This document shows positions 53,431 to 61,690 of a stretch of 64,000 nt of DNA, in pieces (the stretch's first letter is position 1; each line of letters opens with the position of its first letter). The stretch is from Pyruvatibacter mobilis (lineage in GTDB: Bacteria; Pseudomonadota; Alphaproteobacteria; CGMCC-115125): contig NZ_CP051630.1 of the NCBI RefSeq assembly GCF_012848855.1, positions 971,501 to 1,035,500 on the forward strand. Reading direction: 5' to 3'. The notes under the pieces were generated by a model that was not told the origin of the DNA, did no database searches, and worked only from the letters and a program-made list of their open reading frames with translations. A program made the position numbers and the translations under genes.

Positions 53431-53485
53431 CCTGTCACTCATGACAAGAATGGAGGTGCAGTCATTTCCTGTCAAGGATGACAGG
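53431..53485. promoter_or_regulatory. Two 18-bp dyads upstream of tetR, probable TetR operator
   Basis: CCTGTCA-AGGA-TGACAGG (53468-53485) is a perfect palindrome. CCTGTCA-CTCA-TGACAAG (53431-53448) is the same site with one arm base changed. Centres are 37 bp apart, just upstream of the tetR start at 53417, so dimers would block its promoter. Confidence 0.8.
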
Positions 53486-53511
53486 TTTGATGCGAACGTG
53501 GCCGGACCCGG

Positions 53512-53691
53512 CTAGCGGATATATCCGCGATCCGAGCCCATGGTGCCGGTGCGCCGCGCGTAGCGGGCCCGGTCGAAAGCCTGGCCAAGGCGCTCATCCT
53601 TGCGGGCGCGCTTGTGGCCGGAGCCGAACATGACGAGTGAGATGACGATGGCAAGCGCGATACCGCCGCCGATCAGCCAGATGAAATCCAT
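53512..53691 (-). CDS. Small single-pass membrane protein, 59 aa
   Basis: One membrane helix (FIWLIGGGIALAIVISLVMF) followed by a basic cytoplasmic tail (GHKRARKDERLGQ, DRARYARRTG). GGGGAGG lies about 10 bases before ATG 53691, so translation is plausible. It is downstream of ectC, separated by a 13-bp stem-loop. No family recognised. Confidence 0.6.
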   Translation of the reverse strand: MDFIWLIGGGIALAIVISLVMFGSGHKRARKDERLGQAFDRARYARRTGTMGSDRGYIR

Positions 53692-53718
53692 TGAATGCCG
53701 CCTCCCCGCAAATACACA

Positions 53719-53763
53719 ACGGGCACAAGAGACGATCCCCTCCGAGACCGCTCTTGTGCCCGT
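53719..53763. other. Stem-loop between ectC and the small membrane protein gene
   Basis: ACGGGCACAAGAG (53719-53731) and CTCTTGTGCCCGT (53751-53763) pair perfectly with a 19-base loop. On the leftward transcript it lies 32 bases past ectC and only 28 bases before the small gene, without a clear U-tract; it may attenuate or end ect transcription. Confidence 0.55.
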
Positions 53764-53795
53764 CAAATGTGCCCGAGTTATGGCGGGTGCAGCTG

Positions 53796-54182
53796 CTATT
53801 CGGTGGCTGCGGGGTAGGCGCCCGTTTCGTCGTGCACCTCAGTGCCCGTCACCGGCGGGTTGAACACGCAGACCATGCGCATCTCCTCGTCGGCTTCGAT
53901 CATGTGGTCGTCATGTTCGTTCAGCGCATAGACCACGCCGGGGTGCAGGTCCGTAACCTTGCCGGTCGCCTTGTCGAGGATGCGGCCCTTGCCCTCGATG
54001 CAGTAGACCGCTTCGAGGTGGTTCACATAGTGGAGGTGCAGTTCGTGGCCCACATGGATCAGGGTGTCATGCAGGGAGAAGCCCATGCCGTCCTTGGCCA
54101 GCAGCAGACGGCGGGAGGTCCAGCCTTTGCCCTTCACGTCCATGTCGGTGCCGACGATGTCTGCAAGATCGCGAATAATCAT
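53796..54182 (-). CDS. ectC: L-ectoine synthase, 128 aa
   Basis: Cupin enzyme that closes the ectoine ring from N-gamma-acetyl-diaminobutyrate. Conserved MIIRDLADIVGTDMDVKGKG, HDTLIHVGHELHLHYVNHLE (iron/zinc ligands), EAVYCIEGKG and HPGVVYALNEHDDH. Length is the family norm. AGGA about 8 bases before ATG. Last of ectA-ectB-ectC; no hydroxylase ectD and no aspartokinase follow. Confidence 0.97.
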   Translation of the reverse strand: MIIRDLADIVGTDMDVKGKGWTSRRLLLAKDGMGFSLHDTLIHVGHELHLHYVNHLEAVYCIEGKGRILDKATGKVTDLHPGVVYALNEHDDHMIEADEEMRMVCVFNPPVTGTEVHDETGAYPAATE

Positions 54183-54281
54183 GATGTTGGTCCTGTTACT
54201 CTCAAAGGAAGGCGGCGCACCCGCTTGCCGGATGCACCGCCTGTGTCTGCGTCGCGCGGCCCCGGGTGAGGGGCGGCGAGT

Positions 54282-55589
54282 TTAGCTGGCGCTCTTCTTC
54301 AGCGACACCACATTGCCGCTTTCCTCGTCGAGGCCGTGGCGCGCGGCGACTTCCGCAAAGCTCTCGCGCAGAATGGACATACCCTTGTCCAGGCCCTCGG
54401 CGTCGAGGATGAGCGGCGGGAGCAGCTTGACCACCTCGTCATGGGCGCCGGCGGTCTCGATCAGCATGCCGCGCTCGAAGGCTGCCGCTGAAATCTCGCC
54501 TGCCAGTTCGGCCGGCTCGACGGCGATGCCCTGCATCATGCCGCGGCCCTTGTGATAAGGCTTGAGACCGGGGAAATCGTCGATGATCGTTTCCAGCTTC
54601 GACTTCATGGCCTTGGCCATGCTGTGCACGTGCTGTTCGAAATCCTTGGTCGCCCAGCGCTCCAGCGCCTGCGTGGCGGTCACGAAGGCGAGGTTGTTGC
54701 CGCGGAACGTGCCGTTGTGCTGGCCGGGTTCGAACACGTCGCATTCCGGCGCCAGCAGCACGATGGCCATGGGCAGGCCGAAGCCGGAGATCGACTTGGA
54801 CAGGCAGATGATGTCCGGCTTGATCCCCGCGTCCTCGAAGGAGAAGAACTTGCCGGTGCGGCCGCAGCCCACCTGGATATCGTCGGCGATCAGCAGCATG
54901 TCGTGCTTGCGGCAGATGCCCTGCAGGCGCTGCAGCCATTCCTTGGTGGCGACATTGAGGCCGCCTTCGCCCTGGATCGTCTCGACGATCACCGCCGCCG
55001 GCAGGTCGATGCCCGAGCCCGGATCCTCAAGCGTGCGCTCGAAGTAGTCGATGGTGTCCATCTCGTCGTCCATGTAGCCGCAGAACGGCATGCGGATGAC
55101 GTCGCCGCCCAAGGGCATGCCGGCGCCTTCGCGCTTCATGGAGTTGCCGGTCAGGCTCAGCGAGCCCAGTGTCATGCCGTGGAAGGCGTTGGTGAAGCTC
55201 ACGATCTTGTCGCGGCCCTTGGTCAGGCGCGCCGCCTTGACCGCTGTTTCCACGGCATTGGTGCCCGTCGGTCCGGGGAACAGGACACGATGATCCATGT
55301 CGCGCGGCTCGAGGATCACTTCCTTGAAGCGCTCGAGGAAGCGCGCCTTGGCGCCGGTGTGCATGTCGAGGCCGTGAGCCACGCCGTCATTGGTGAGATA
55401 GCGGATCAGCGCCCACTTCATGTCGTCGGGGTTATGGCCGTAGTTCAGGGTGCCGGCACCGGCGAAGAAATCGAGATATTCGCGGCCGGTCTGGTCCCAC
55501 ATGCGGTAGCCGCTGGCCCGTTCGAAGGTCGTGGGGAAGCTGCGGCAGTAGCTGCGGACGCTGGATTCAACATCATTGAAGATAGACAT
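54282..55589 (-). CDS. ectB: Diaminobutyrate-2-oxoglutarate transaminase, 435 aa
   Basis: PLP aminotransferase making L-2,4-diaminobutyrate from aspartate semialdehyde. GPTGTNAVETAVKAARLTKG, FTNAFHGMTLGSLSLTG, IADDIQVGCGRTGKFFSFED, and the PLP-lysine in IICLSKSISGFGLPMAI. Begins SIFNDVESSVRSYCRSFPTT as EctB does. AGGAG before ATG 55589. Middle gene of ectABC. Confidence 0.97.
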   Translation of the reverse strand: MSIFNDVESSVRSYCRSFPTTFERASGYRMWDQTGREYLDFFAGAGTLNYGHNPDDMKWALIRYLTNDGVAHGLDMHTGAKARFLERFKEVILEPRDMDHRVLFPGPTGTNAVETAVKAARLTKGRDKIVSFTNAFHGMTLGSLSLTGNSMKREGAGMPLGGDVIRMPFCGYMDDEMDTIDYFERTLEDPGSGIDLPAAVIVETIQGEGGLNVATKEWLQRLQGICRKHDMLLIADDIQVGCGRTGKFFSFEDAGIKPDIICLSKSISGFGLPMAIVLLAPECDVFEPGQHNGTFRGNNLAFVTATQALERWATKDFEQHVHSMAKAMKSKLETIIDDFPGLKPYHKGRGMMQGIAVEPAELAGEISAAAFERGMLIETAGAHDEVVKLLPPLILDAEGLDKGMSILRESFAEVAARHGLDEESGNVVSLKKSAS

Positions 55590-55670
55590 AGGGGGCTCCT
55601 CGCCTTGGTCGGCGTTTGGATGTTGTGTCGTGATTGGGTGAACGGGCGCGTGCCCGGATAAGTCAGGCGA

Positions 55671-56210
55671 TCAGGTTTTGTTCCCTGCGCGCCCTGGAGG
55701 TACCGGCCCGATGGAGAACAGCCGCTCGCCCTGGCTGTCTTCTTCGGGGAACAGGGAACCCGCATAGCCTTCGCTCACTTCGCAGGGCACGCCGTGCTTT
55801 TCGGCGAAGCGGGTGAAGAGGCGGGTTGATGCCTCGTTGCCGGGGGCAACGGTTGCCTCCAGCATTGTCAGCCCGAGCGGACGGGCCGCCGCTGTGACCG
55901 CGTCCAGCATTTTGTCGGCCAGGCCCTGGCGGCGGGCATGCTCCGCCACCGTGATCTGCCAGACAAAGACGGCGTTGCGGTCAGGACGGGGGACGCCGAG
56001 GACATAGCCGGACAGCCGGCCTTCCTCGTCATGGGCAACCAGGAAAGTGTCGCGCCAGAAATCCGCCGCCATCACATAGAGATAGGGAGAGTTAGTGTCG
56101 ATCACGGGATCGGATGCCACCAGCCGCCATACATCTTGCGCCTCTTCAGGTGCGCAGGGGCGGATGGTGTGGATCGTTTGGGTCGTCTGGACGGCAGTAG
56201 CCGAAGACAC
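55671..56210 (-). CDS. ectA: Diaminobutyrate acetyltransferase, 179 aa
   Basis: GNAT enzyme that acetylates diaminobutyrate: IRPCAPEEAQDVWRLVASDP, DTNSPYLYVMAADFW, FVWQITVAEHARRQGLADKM (acetyl-CoA site) and ATVAPGNEASTRLFTRFA. The start is GTG 56210, with GAGG about 7 bases upstream. First gene of the operon for the osmolyte ectoine; salt-induced in most hosts. Confidence 0.96.
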   Translation of the reverse strand: MSSATAVQTTQTIHTIRPCAPEEAQDVWRLVASDPVIDTNSPYLYVMAADFWRDTFLVAHDEEGRLSGYVLGVPRPDRNAVFVWQITVAEHARRQGLADKMLDAVTAAARPLGLTMLEATVAPGNEASTRLFTRFAEKHGVPCEVSEGYAGSLFPEEDSQGERLFSIGPVPPGRAGNKT

Positions 56211-56606
56211 GGAAGAACCTCAATATTGGTTTCCGGAATTGTGTGAAACTCGGCAGCTAAGCGGCCAAGCGGTGGTGGAGATATCAGCTTGCTGACTGAA
56301 ATCAACCCGCATGCGAATTGGTTTCGTGTATTCAAAGAAAAAAAATAAATAAAAAAACCTGCTGTGCATGACGGTTTGACTTTTTTATTTGCGGTCATTG
56401 TCCTCAGGCGATTTGTCTGCCCAGCATATCCCGGCATCTTCGCCCGTATTTGTCTCACCTTGATCTCATTTCCATTCTTAATGCGGTTAGCGCCAATTGA
56501 CGCGAATTGTGCGTATGCTCAATGAACCGTTAACCGCAACGGCGCATGCTGGTTCCTGCAGAAAAAGCGGATGGCCGCGAATCGGTCTCCGGAAGGAGGA
56601 AACGCC
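56211..56606. other. 396-base intergenic region with AT-rich block, holding the ect promoter
   Basis: No gene. Poly-A/T tracts at 56335-56358 and 56379-56388 stand out in this GC-rich DNA and should bend. On the minus strand a possible promoter for ectA is TTGATT (56305-56300) and TATCTC (56283-56278) with 16 bases between; weak match. The right part serves the DUF2336 gene. Confidence 0.45.
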
Positions 56607-57764
56607 ATGGCGCCGCAGCTCACACAGTCTGACATCACCGAACTTCTCACGGCCCCCACGCCGGACAAGCGGGCTCAAATCGCGCGCAAGGTCGGGCGGC
56701 AGATCGACGCCGGCGGGCTGAGCGGCCAGGAGCGCCTGCTCGCCAATGACATCCTGCGGCTCATGGTCCGTGATGCCGCTGAGATGGTGCGCACGGCGGT
56801 CGCTGAATCGCTCTGTGCCGCCAGCGAGGTTCCGGCGGATGTGGTCAACAGCATCATCAGTGACATCGACAGTGTCGCTGTGCCGTTCATCGAACGGTCG
56901 CCGCTGATCACCGATGAGGCGCTGCTTGAAATCATCGAGGCCGGCGCGCCGGCCAAGGTGCTTGCCATTGCAAGCCGGGGCAGCGTGTCCGAGGAGGTGT
57001 CTGACGCGATTGCCCGTGACGGGGAGCGCGATGCGGTGGTGCGTCTTCTCGGCAATGAGGGGGCAACCCTCTCGACGTCCGCCTTCAGCGAAGTGCTGAC
57101 GCGGTGGCACGATGATGTCGGCATCGCCGACCGCATGGCCATGCGCAAGGCGCTGCCGCTCACGGTCGTCGAGCGCCTGGTATCCGTTGTGTCAGACGAG
57201 ATGAAGAACCGTCTCGTTGCGCGGGGCGGGGTGGGCAATGACATTGCCGAGCGCCTCGCCTTCGAAGCGCGGGAAAGCGTCACCATCAAGCTGTTTGACG
57301 GGCTCGACAGCATCGAGGATTTCGCCCTGCTGATGAGCCATCTGCAGGGGGCGGGGCGCTTGTCCGGCACGTTGATCGTGCGTGCGGCCTGTCTCGGCGA
57401 AATGAAATTCGTGGAGCATGCGCTCGCACAGCTTGCCCGGATCAGCCCGGAGCGCGCCTGGACGCTGGTCCATGATGCGGGCCGGCTTGGCCTGCGAGCT
57501 CTGTTCCAGCAGGCGCGTCTCAGCCAGGATCTCTATCTGCCCCTGCGCATTGCCGTCGATGTCTATCACGAGATGGTGCGGTCGGAAGAAGTGCTCGACC
57601 GTGAGCATTTCCGCCGCCAGATCATCGAGCGCATTCTGACCCAGCCCGACGGGCTCAAGAATGATGATCTGGATTTCCTGCTCTACCAGATTGCCCGGCA
57701 GGAGCAGATCATCGCCCAGCGTGAGGGGGAAGCGGCTGACGCGGTCCGCGCCGCATCAGCCTGA
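56607..57764 (+). CDS. DUF2336 protein, 385 aa
   Basis: Helical-repeat protein typical of alphaproteobacteria: ITELLTAPTPDKRAQIARKV, RDAAEMVRTAVAESL, PFIERSPLITDEALLEIIEA, RLVARGGVGNDIAERL and a C-terminal coiled part. No membrane segment or catalytic motif. Repeats resemble HEAT-type armadillo helices. AGGAGG at about 8 bases supports ATG 56607. Relatives are linked to cell-cycle and polar growth but without a defined activity. Confidence 0.9.
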   Translation: MAPQLTQSDITELLTAPTPDKRAQIARKVGRQIDAGGLSGQERLLANDILRLMVRDAAEMVRTAVAESLCAASEVPADVVNSIISDIDSVAVPFIERSPLITDEALLEIIEAGAPAKVLAIASRGSVSEEVSDAIARDGERDAVVRLLGNEGATLSTSAFSEVLTRWHDDVGIADRMAMRKALPLTVVERLVSVVSDEMKNRLVARGGVGNDIAERLAFEARESVTIKLFDGLDSIEDFALLMSHLQGAGRLSGTLIVRAACLGEMKFVEHALAQLARISPERAWTLVHDAGRLGLRALFQQARLSQDLYLPLRIAVDVYHEMVRSEEVLDREHFRRQIIERILTQPDGLKNDDLDFLLYQIARQEQIIAQREGEAADAVRAASA

Positions 57765-57792
57765 TTGCCACCCGCCTGCTGTGTGACAGGGC

Positions 57793-58986
57793 TTACTGCG
57801 CAGCCATGATGGCCTTGCCGATCGTGAGGATCTGAATCTCGGTGGTGCCGCCGCCGAGTTCCAGCAGCTTCGCGTCGCGTGCCAGCCGTTCCACAACATA
57901 CTCCGCCATGTAGCCATTGCCCGCGAGGATGTGGATCGCCTCCATGGCCACCCGCGTGCCCGCTTCAGCCACATAGAGCTTGCCTGCGCAGGCATCGAGA
58001 ATGTCCATCTCCTCGTTCGAATAGACGATGCGCCGGGAGTTCGACAGATCCACATACATCCGCGCCAGGCGCTGCTGCACGAGCTGGTAATTGCCGATCG
58101 GCTGGCCTCCCTGCTCGCGGGTCTTGGCGTAGTCAACGGCAATGTCGTAGCAGCGCTCGGCGATGGCATAGGACATGACGGCGATGCCGATGCGTTCGGA
58201 GGCGAGTGACTTGCGCACATGGTCGCGGTCTTTCTGACCGCCACCCAGGAGATTTTCGGCCGGCACCCGGACGTCATCGAGATAGACCATGCCCGTGGGC
58301 GACGACTTCATGCCCATCTTGTCGAAGGGCTTGGAGGTGTCCACGCCCTTGTAGTCGCGCTCGACGATGAAGGCCTGGATCAAACCGTCTTCCTGGTTGC
58401 GGGCGTAGACAAGGAAGTAGTCCGCATAAGGCGCATTGGTGATGAAGGTCTTGCTGCCGTTGAGGATATAGTCGTCCCCATCGCGGCGGGCGGTGGTCTT
58501 CATGGAACCGAAGGCGTCCGAGCCGGCACCCGGTTCGGTCAGGCACCATGAGCCCACCTTGTCGCCGCGCAGCACATCCGGCACGTATTTCTTCACCTGG
58601 TCAGGCGTGCCCTTGCTGCGGACATTGGAGCCGAAGAGGCCGATGCTCGCACCCCAGGAAAGACCAAAGCCGGGATTGACGCGCGCGACTTCGATCTGGA
58701 TCTGGGTGCGGGCAAAGCGCATCAGCGCAGCCGCGTCGGGATCATTCTTGCGGTCGCCGTTGCCTTCGGATTTCACCCCGCCTGTCTGTTCCAGCTTGTC
58801 CGCGTCAGCGGCGAGGCCCAGATCGGCCGTCATCTTCTTCATGAAGGGGTAGGGGTTGCCGCCATTCTCGAAGTCGCCTGTCTGCGGGTCGAGTTCCGCC
58901 ATCATGTATTTGCGGAAATGGTCGCGCAGGGCCACCTGCTCGGGCGTGAAGGTAACGGGTGTGTATTGGGTGGCGGGCAGGTCCAT
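57793..58986 (-). CDS. Acyl-CoA dehydrogenase, 397 aa
   Basis: Full FAD-dependent dehydrogenase: WCLTEPGAGSDAFGSMKTTA (flavin site), NGSKTFITNAPYADYFLVYA, GNGYMAEYVVERLARDAKLL. The Glu of ASERIGIAVM lies at the isovaleryl-type catalytic position, while the usual EGT Glu is Gly (LELGGGTTEIQ). It follows the DUF2336 gene tail-to-tail. Substrate not readable; it is a different branch from the dehydrogenase at 45523. Confidence 0.95.
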   Translation of the reverse strand: MDLPATQYTPVTFTPEQVALRDHFRKYMMAELDPQTGDFENGGNPYPFMKKMTADLGLAADADKLEQTGGVKSEGNGDRKNDPDAAALMRFARTQIQIEVARVNPGFGLSWGASIGLFGSNVRSKGTPDQVKKYVPDVLRGDKVGSWCLTEPGAGSDAFGSMKTTARRDGDDYILNGSKTFITNAPYADYFLVYARNQEDGLIQAFIVERDYKGVDTSKPFDKMGMKSSPTGMVYLDDVRVPAENLLGGGQKDRDHVRKSLASERIGIAVMSYAIAERCYDIAVDYAKTREQGGQPIGNYQLVQQRLARMYVDLSNSRRIVYSNEEMDILDACAGKLYVAEAGTRVAMEAIHILAGNGYMAEYVVERLARDAKLLELGGGTTEIQILTIGKAIMAAQ

Positions 58987-59072
58987 CGGCGTCCTCGCTG
59001 GGTCATCTCGGCATTTTGCCGTGTCACGTTCTGCGGGGAAGATGGCGCTTATGCGCGGTGCACTGCAAGCCG

Positions 59073-60167
59073 CTAGAGGTTCAGTGACCGGGCGAGGCTG
59101 CGCTGCAGGCGGGACATGAAGCTGCGGGGTTCGGCATCCTCGGCGTCTGGCCTTCCGGGTACGGCGTTGTCAGGCTTGGGAATGCTCAGGCGGTAGATCC
59201 GTGTTGCCGTCTCTTCATTCCCCTGCGTCATCAGTTCAACGCTGGCCTTGCCGCGCACGACCTGCACCTTGGCGCGCGGGGCGGAAGGCTGTGCTGCAAG
59301 GCTCTCCGGGGGCGGCGTCGCCGGGCTCTTTTTCTTTGGGCGTTCCTGCGTCGAATTGACCAGTCCCGCCATGGTGGTCTCGGCATCGAAATGCGCGAGG
59401 TCCTGGGGCATGAGGGGCTGCGAAATAGCGTTGCCCTGCACCTGGGCGAATCCGAGCCGCTGGAGCGTTCCCAGGCTCTCGGCGGTCTCGGCACCGACGG
59501 CCGTTGTCGTCATGCCATGGTTGCGGGCAAAGGCGATGCGCTTGTTGAGGAGACCGAGGCCGGTACCCTCCAGCCGGCTGGCAAACTGGATAATGGCCTG
59601 TCCGCCGATCTTCAGCTCACGGAAGGCTGCCACGTCGAAAGGCGGGTCGCCTGCGGCAAAGTCCAGGTGCGGTTCCGGCGCGCACTCAATGGCAAGACCG
59701 ACACCGATCTGCCGCAAGGCATGGATGGTGTCCCGTGCCCTGTCCGGCGCGGTAGCGAGGCCGCGTTCCGGCAGGTCAATCACCAGGCGGGAAGGATCGA
59801 GATCGGCAGACGTGAGCGCAAGGCGGATGGAGACGGGCAGGGAGCCGTCCGCCAATTCGTCCGGGGCCACATTGACCGACACGGTGAAGCCGTCATCGCC
59901 TTGCGGAAATCCGTTTAGCAGGCTGATGGCTTCTGCCAGCACAAAGCGCGTGAGTTCCTGGTTACGCCCCTGTTGGGCAAGGACGGGGAGGAACAGGGCC
60001 GGGGGGATGACGCCGAATTCAGGGTGCTGCCAGCGCGCGAAGCCCTCGACGCCCACCATGCGTGATGTGGTGAGGTCGATTTTGGGCTGGAAGACGAGGC
60101 GGAACTGCCGCGTGGCAAAGGCCTCGTCGATCTCGGTATTGGTGAGACGGAAGGAATTGCGATACAT
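59073..60167 (-). CDS. Degenerate EAL-domain protein, 364 aa
   Basis: EAL fold at residues ~15-255: LVFQPKIDLTTSRMVGVEGF (EAL is Glu41-Gly-Phe), SVNVAPDEL (Asn99), DLPERG (Glu134), ELKIGGQAI (Lys186) and QGNAISQPLMP. The metal/catalytic DDFG motif is replaced by IECA at 160-163, so phosphodiesterase activity is unlikely; it may bind c-di-GMP or partners. The last ~110 residues are Pro-rich and end in FMSRLQRSLARSLNL, an amphipathic helix. Divergent from the Nudix gene. Confidence 0.87.
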   Translation of the reverse strand: MYRNSFRLTNTEIDEAFATRQFRLVFQPKIDLTTSRMVGVEGFARWQHPEFGVIPPALFLPVLAQQGRNQELTRFVLAEAISLLNGFPQGDDGFTVSVNVAPDELADGSLPVSIRLALTSADLDPSRLVIDLPERGLATAPDRARDTIHALRQIGVGLAIECAPEPHLDFAAGDPPFDVAAFRELKIGGQAIIQFASRLEGTGLGLLNKRIAFARNHGMTTTAVGAETAESLGTLQRLGFAQVQGNAISQPLMPQDLAHFDAETTMAGLVNSTQERPKKKSPATPPPESLAAQPSAPRAKVQVVRGKASVELMTQGNEETATRIYRLSIPKPDNAVPGRPDAEDAEPRSFMSRLQRSLARSLNL

Positions 60168-60330
60168 GACGTGTCGAAGCCCTTTGCACCGGAATGCTCC
60201 GGCCCGCGTCGTCACGCGCGCCCGGACGCCGGATTACGCTACAAAACAAAAGTTAACGGGCGCTCACGGGGAATGACGGGATATGGCTCTATTCCGGCGG
60301 TCCGCGTGGCCGTATCCGGGGAGCCATGAC

Positions 60331-61131
60331 ATGACCGATGACGCCAGGACGACTGACAAGCCCCTCATCCCCGCAGCAACAATCCTGATGCTGCGTGATG
60401 GCCCGTCAGGGCTTGAGGTCTTCATGGTGGTCCGCCATCACCAGATCGATTTTGCGTCAGGCGCGCTCGTGTTCCCCGGTGGCAAGCTCGCCATCGGTGA
60501 CACCGCGCCCGAAGTGCGCGGCCTGTGTGACGGCGCGAATGATCTGGACGACACGCTTCTGGCCCTGCGCGTGGCCGCGGTGCGTGAGGCTTTCGAAGAA
60601 TCCGGCGTGTTGCTCGCCCGCGATGAAAGCGGCGGGCTGATCGACGGTGAGCGTCTGTCGGCGCTTGAGGGTGACCGGCCGAAGCTCGACAAGGGCGAGC
60701 TGGCCATCGGCGATTTCCTGACGCGGGAGAAGCTGCGTATCGCCTGTGATCTGTTGCAGCCCTATTCGCACTGGATCACGCCCAAGATGATGCCCAAGCG
60801 CTTCGATACCCATTTCTACCTGGCGGTGGCGCCGGCTGATCATGTCGCCATGCATGATGGGTCGGAAGGGGTGGATTCCGTATGGATCAATCCGTCGGAT
60901 GCGCTGGAGGAGGCCAAGGCCGGCAAGCGCACCATCATCTTCCCCACGCGGATGAACCTGGAGATGCTTGCGCAGAGCAAGACGGTCGCCGACGCCATGG
61001 AGGCTGCGCTTACGCGCCCGATCGTAACCGTCGAGCCGCAGGTGGAAGACAGGGACGGGGAAATGATGCTGACCATCCCCGCCGAAGCAGGCTACAGCCT
61101 GACCGCGATCAGCATGAAGGACATGAACTAG
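60331..61131 (+). CDS. Nudix hydrolase with extended Nudix box, 266 aa
   Basis: LVFPGGKLA (47-55) and REAFEESGVLLA (85-96) are the two halves of the Nudix motif, but 34 residues separate the Gly from the Arg instead of 14, as in the NUDT19/CoA-pyrophosphatase-like group. PAATILMLRDGPSGLEVFMV begins the fold. Likely cleaves a CoA or nucleotide diphosphate. GGGGAG supports ATG 60331; the upstream ATG 60283 has no site. Confidence 0.87.
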   Translation: MTDDARTTDKPLIPAATILMLRDGPSGLEVFMVVRHHQIDFASGALVFPGGKLAIGDTAPEVRGLCDGANDLDDTLLALRVAAVREAFEESGVLLARDESGGLIDGERLSALEGDRPKLDKGELAIGDFLTREKLRIACDLLQPYSHWITPKMMPKRFDTHFYLAVAPADHVAMHDGSEGVDSVWINPSDALEEAKAGKRTIIFPTRMNLEMLAQSKTVADAMEAALTRPIVTVEPQVEDRDGEMMLTIPAEAGYSLTAISMKDMN

Positions 61132-61156
61132 CTGCGCGGAGCGGCGCTGCCGTGTG

Positions 61157-61675
61157 TCAGGCGCTCTTGGCCATTTTGTTGGCAGCGGTAATGCAGGCCG
61201 ATGACAGCGCTGCCAGTTCGGCGGCCAGGGCATCAGCCACGCTGGCGTCGTAGGATGGCTCGCGGGTAGCGCGTATGGCGTCCACATGCGCCTCCACGAG
61301 GCCGGCCTGGCCGAGCGCGCACTTGCTGGGATCGGTCACCAGGGCCACGAGGCTGGTTGCGAACTTGTCAGCCGCCTTATTGTTGGTCAGGCCCGCAAGG
61401 CCTTTCACGTCCATAGCCGCGCCGGCCAGGGCGTGCAGGGCTTTCTCGTCGTTCGGCTTCTGCGCGAAGACCTGGCGGCATTTCTGGAGACGGTTGATCT
61501 CCTGATCCACCCACTCTTCGGTTTCCGGTGCCAGGATCTTGAGAGCCCGCTCGGCGGCGGCCAACGGATCATCAACAGCCGGGCGGTCAGCCTTGAGCTT
61601 TGCACGCAGGGTGTTGGGCGGCGTGATGTACTCGATCGGCTCCTGGCGGGCCTGTTTCTTGGGTTGCTTTGCCAT
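61157..61675 (-). CDS. Hpt-like helical protein, 172 aa
   Basis: All-helical protein with the segment EKALHALAGAAMDVKG, where His81 is placed as in the HxLKG motif of histidine phosphotransferases (Lys is Ala here). CRQVFAQKPNDEKAL lies before it. A conserved alphaproteobacterial family that I do not know by name. It lies 15 bases after the response regulator gene on the same strand, and the pair probably passes phosphate. That reading is inference. Confidence 0.65.
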   Translation of the reverse strand: MAKQPKKQARQEPIEYITPPNTLRAKLKADRPAVDDPLAAAERALKILAPETEEWVDQEINRLQKCRQVFAQKPNDEKALHALAGAAMDVKGLAGLTNNKAADKFATSLVALVTDPSKCALGQAGLVEAHVDAIRATREPSYDASVADALAAELAALSSACITAANKMAKSA

Positions 61676-61690
61676 GTGCCTTGATGCCGG

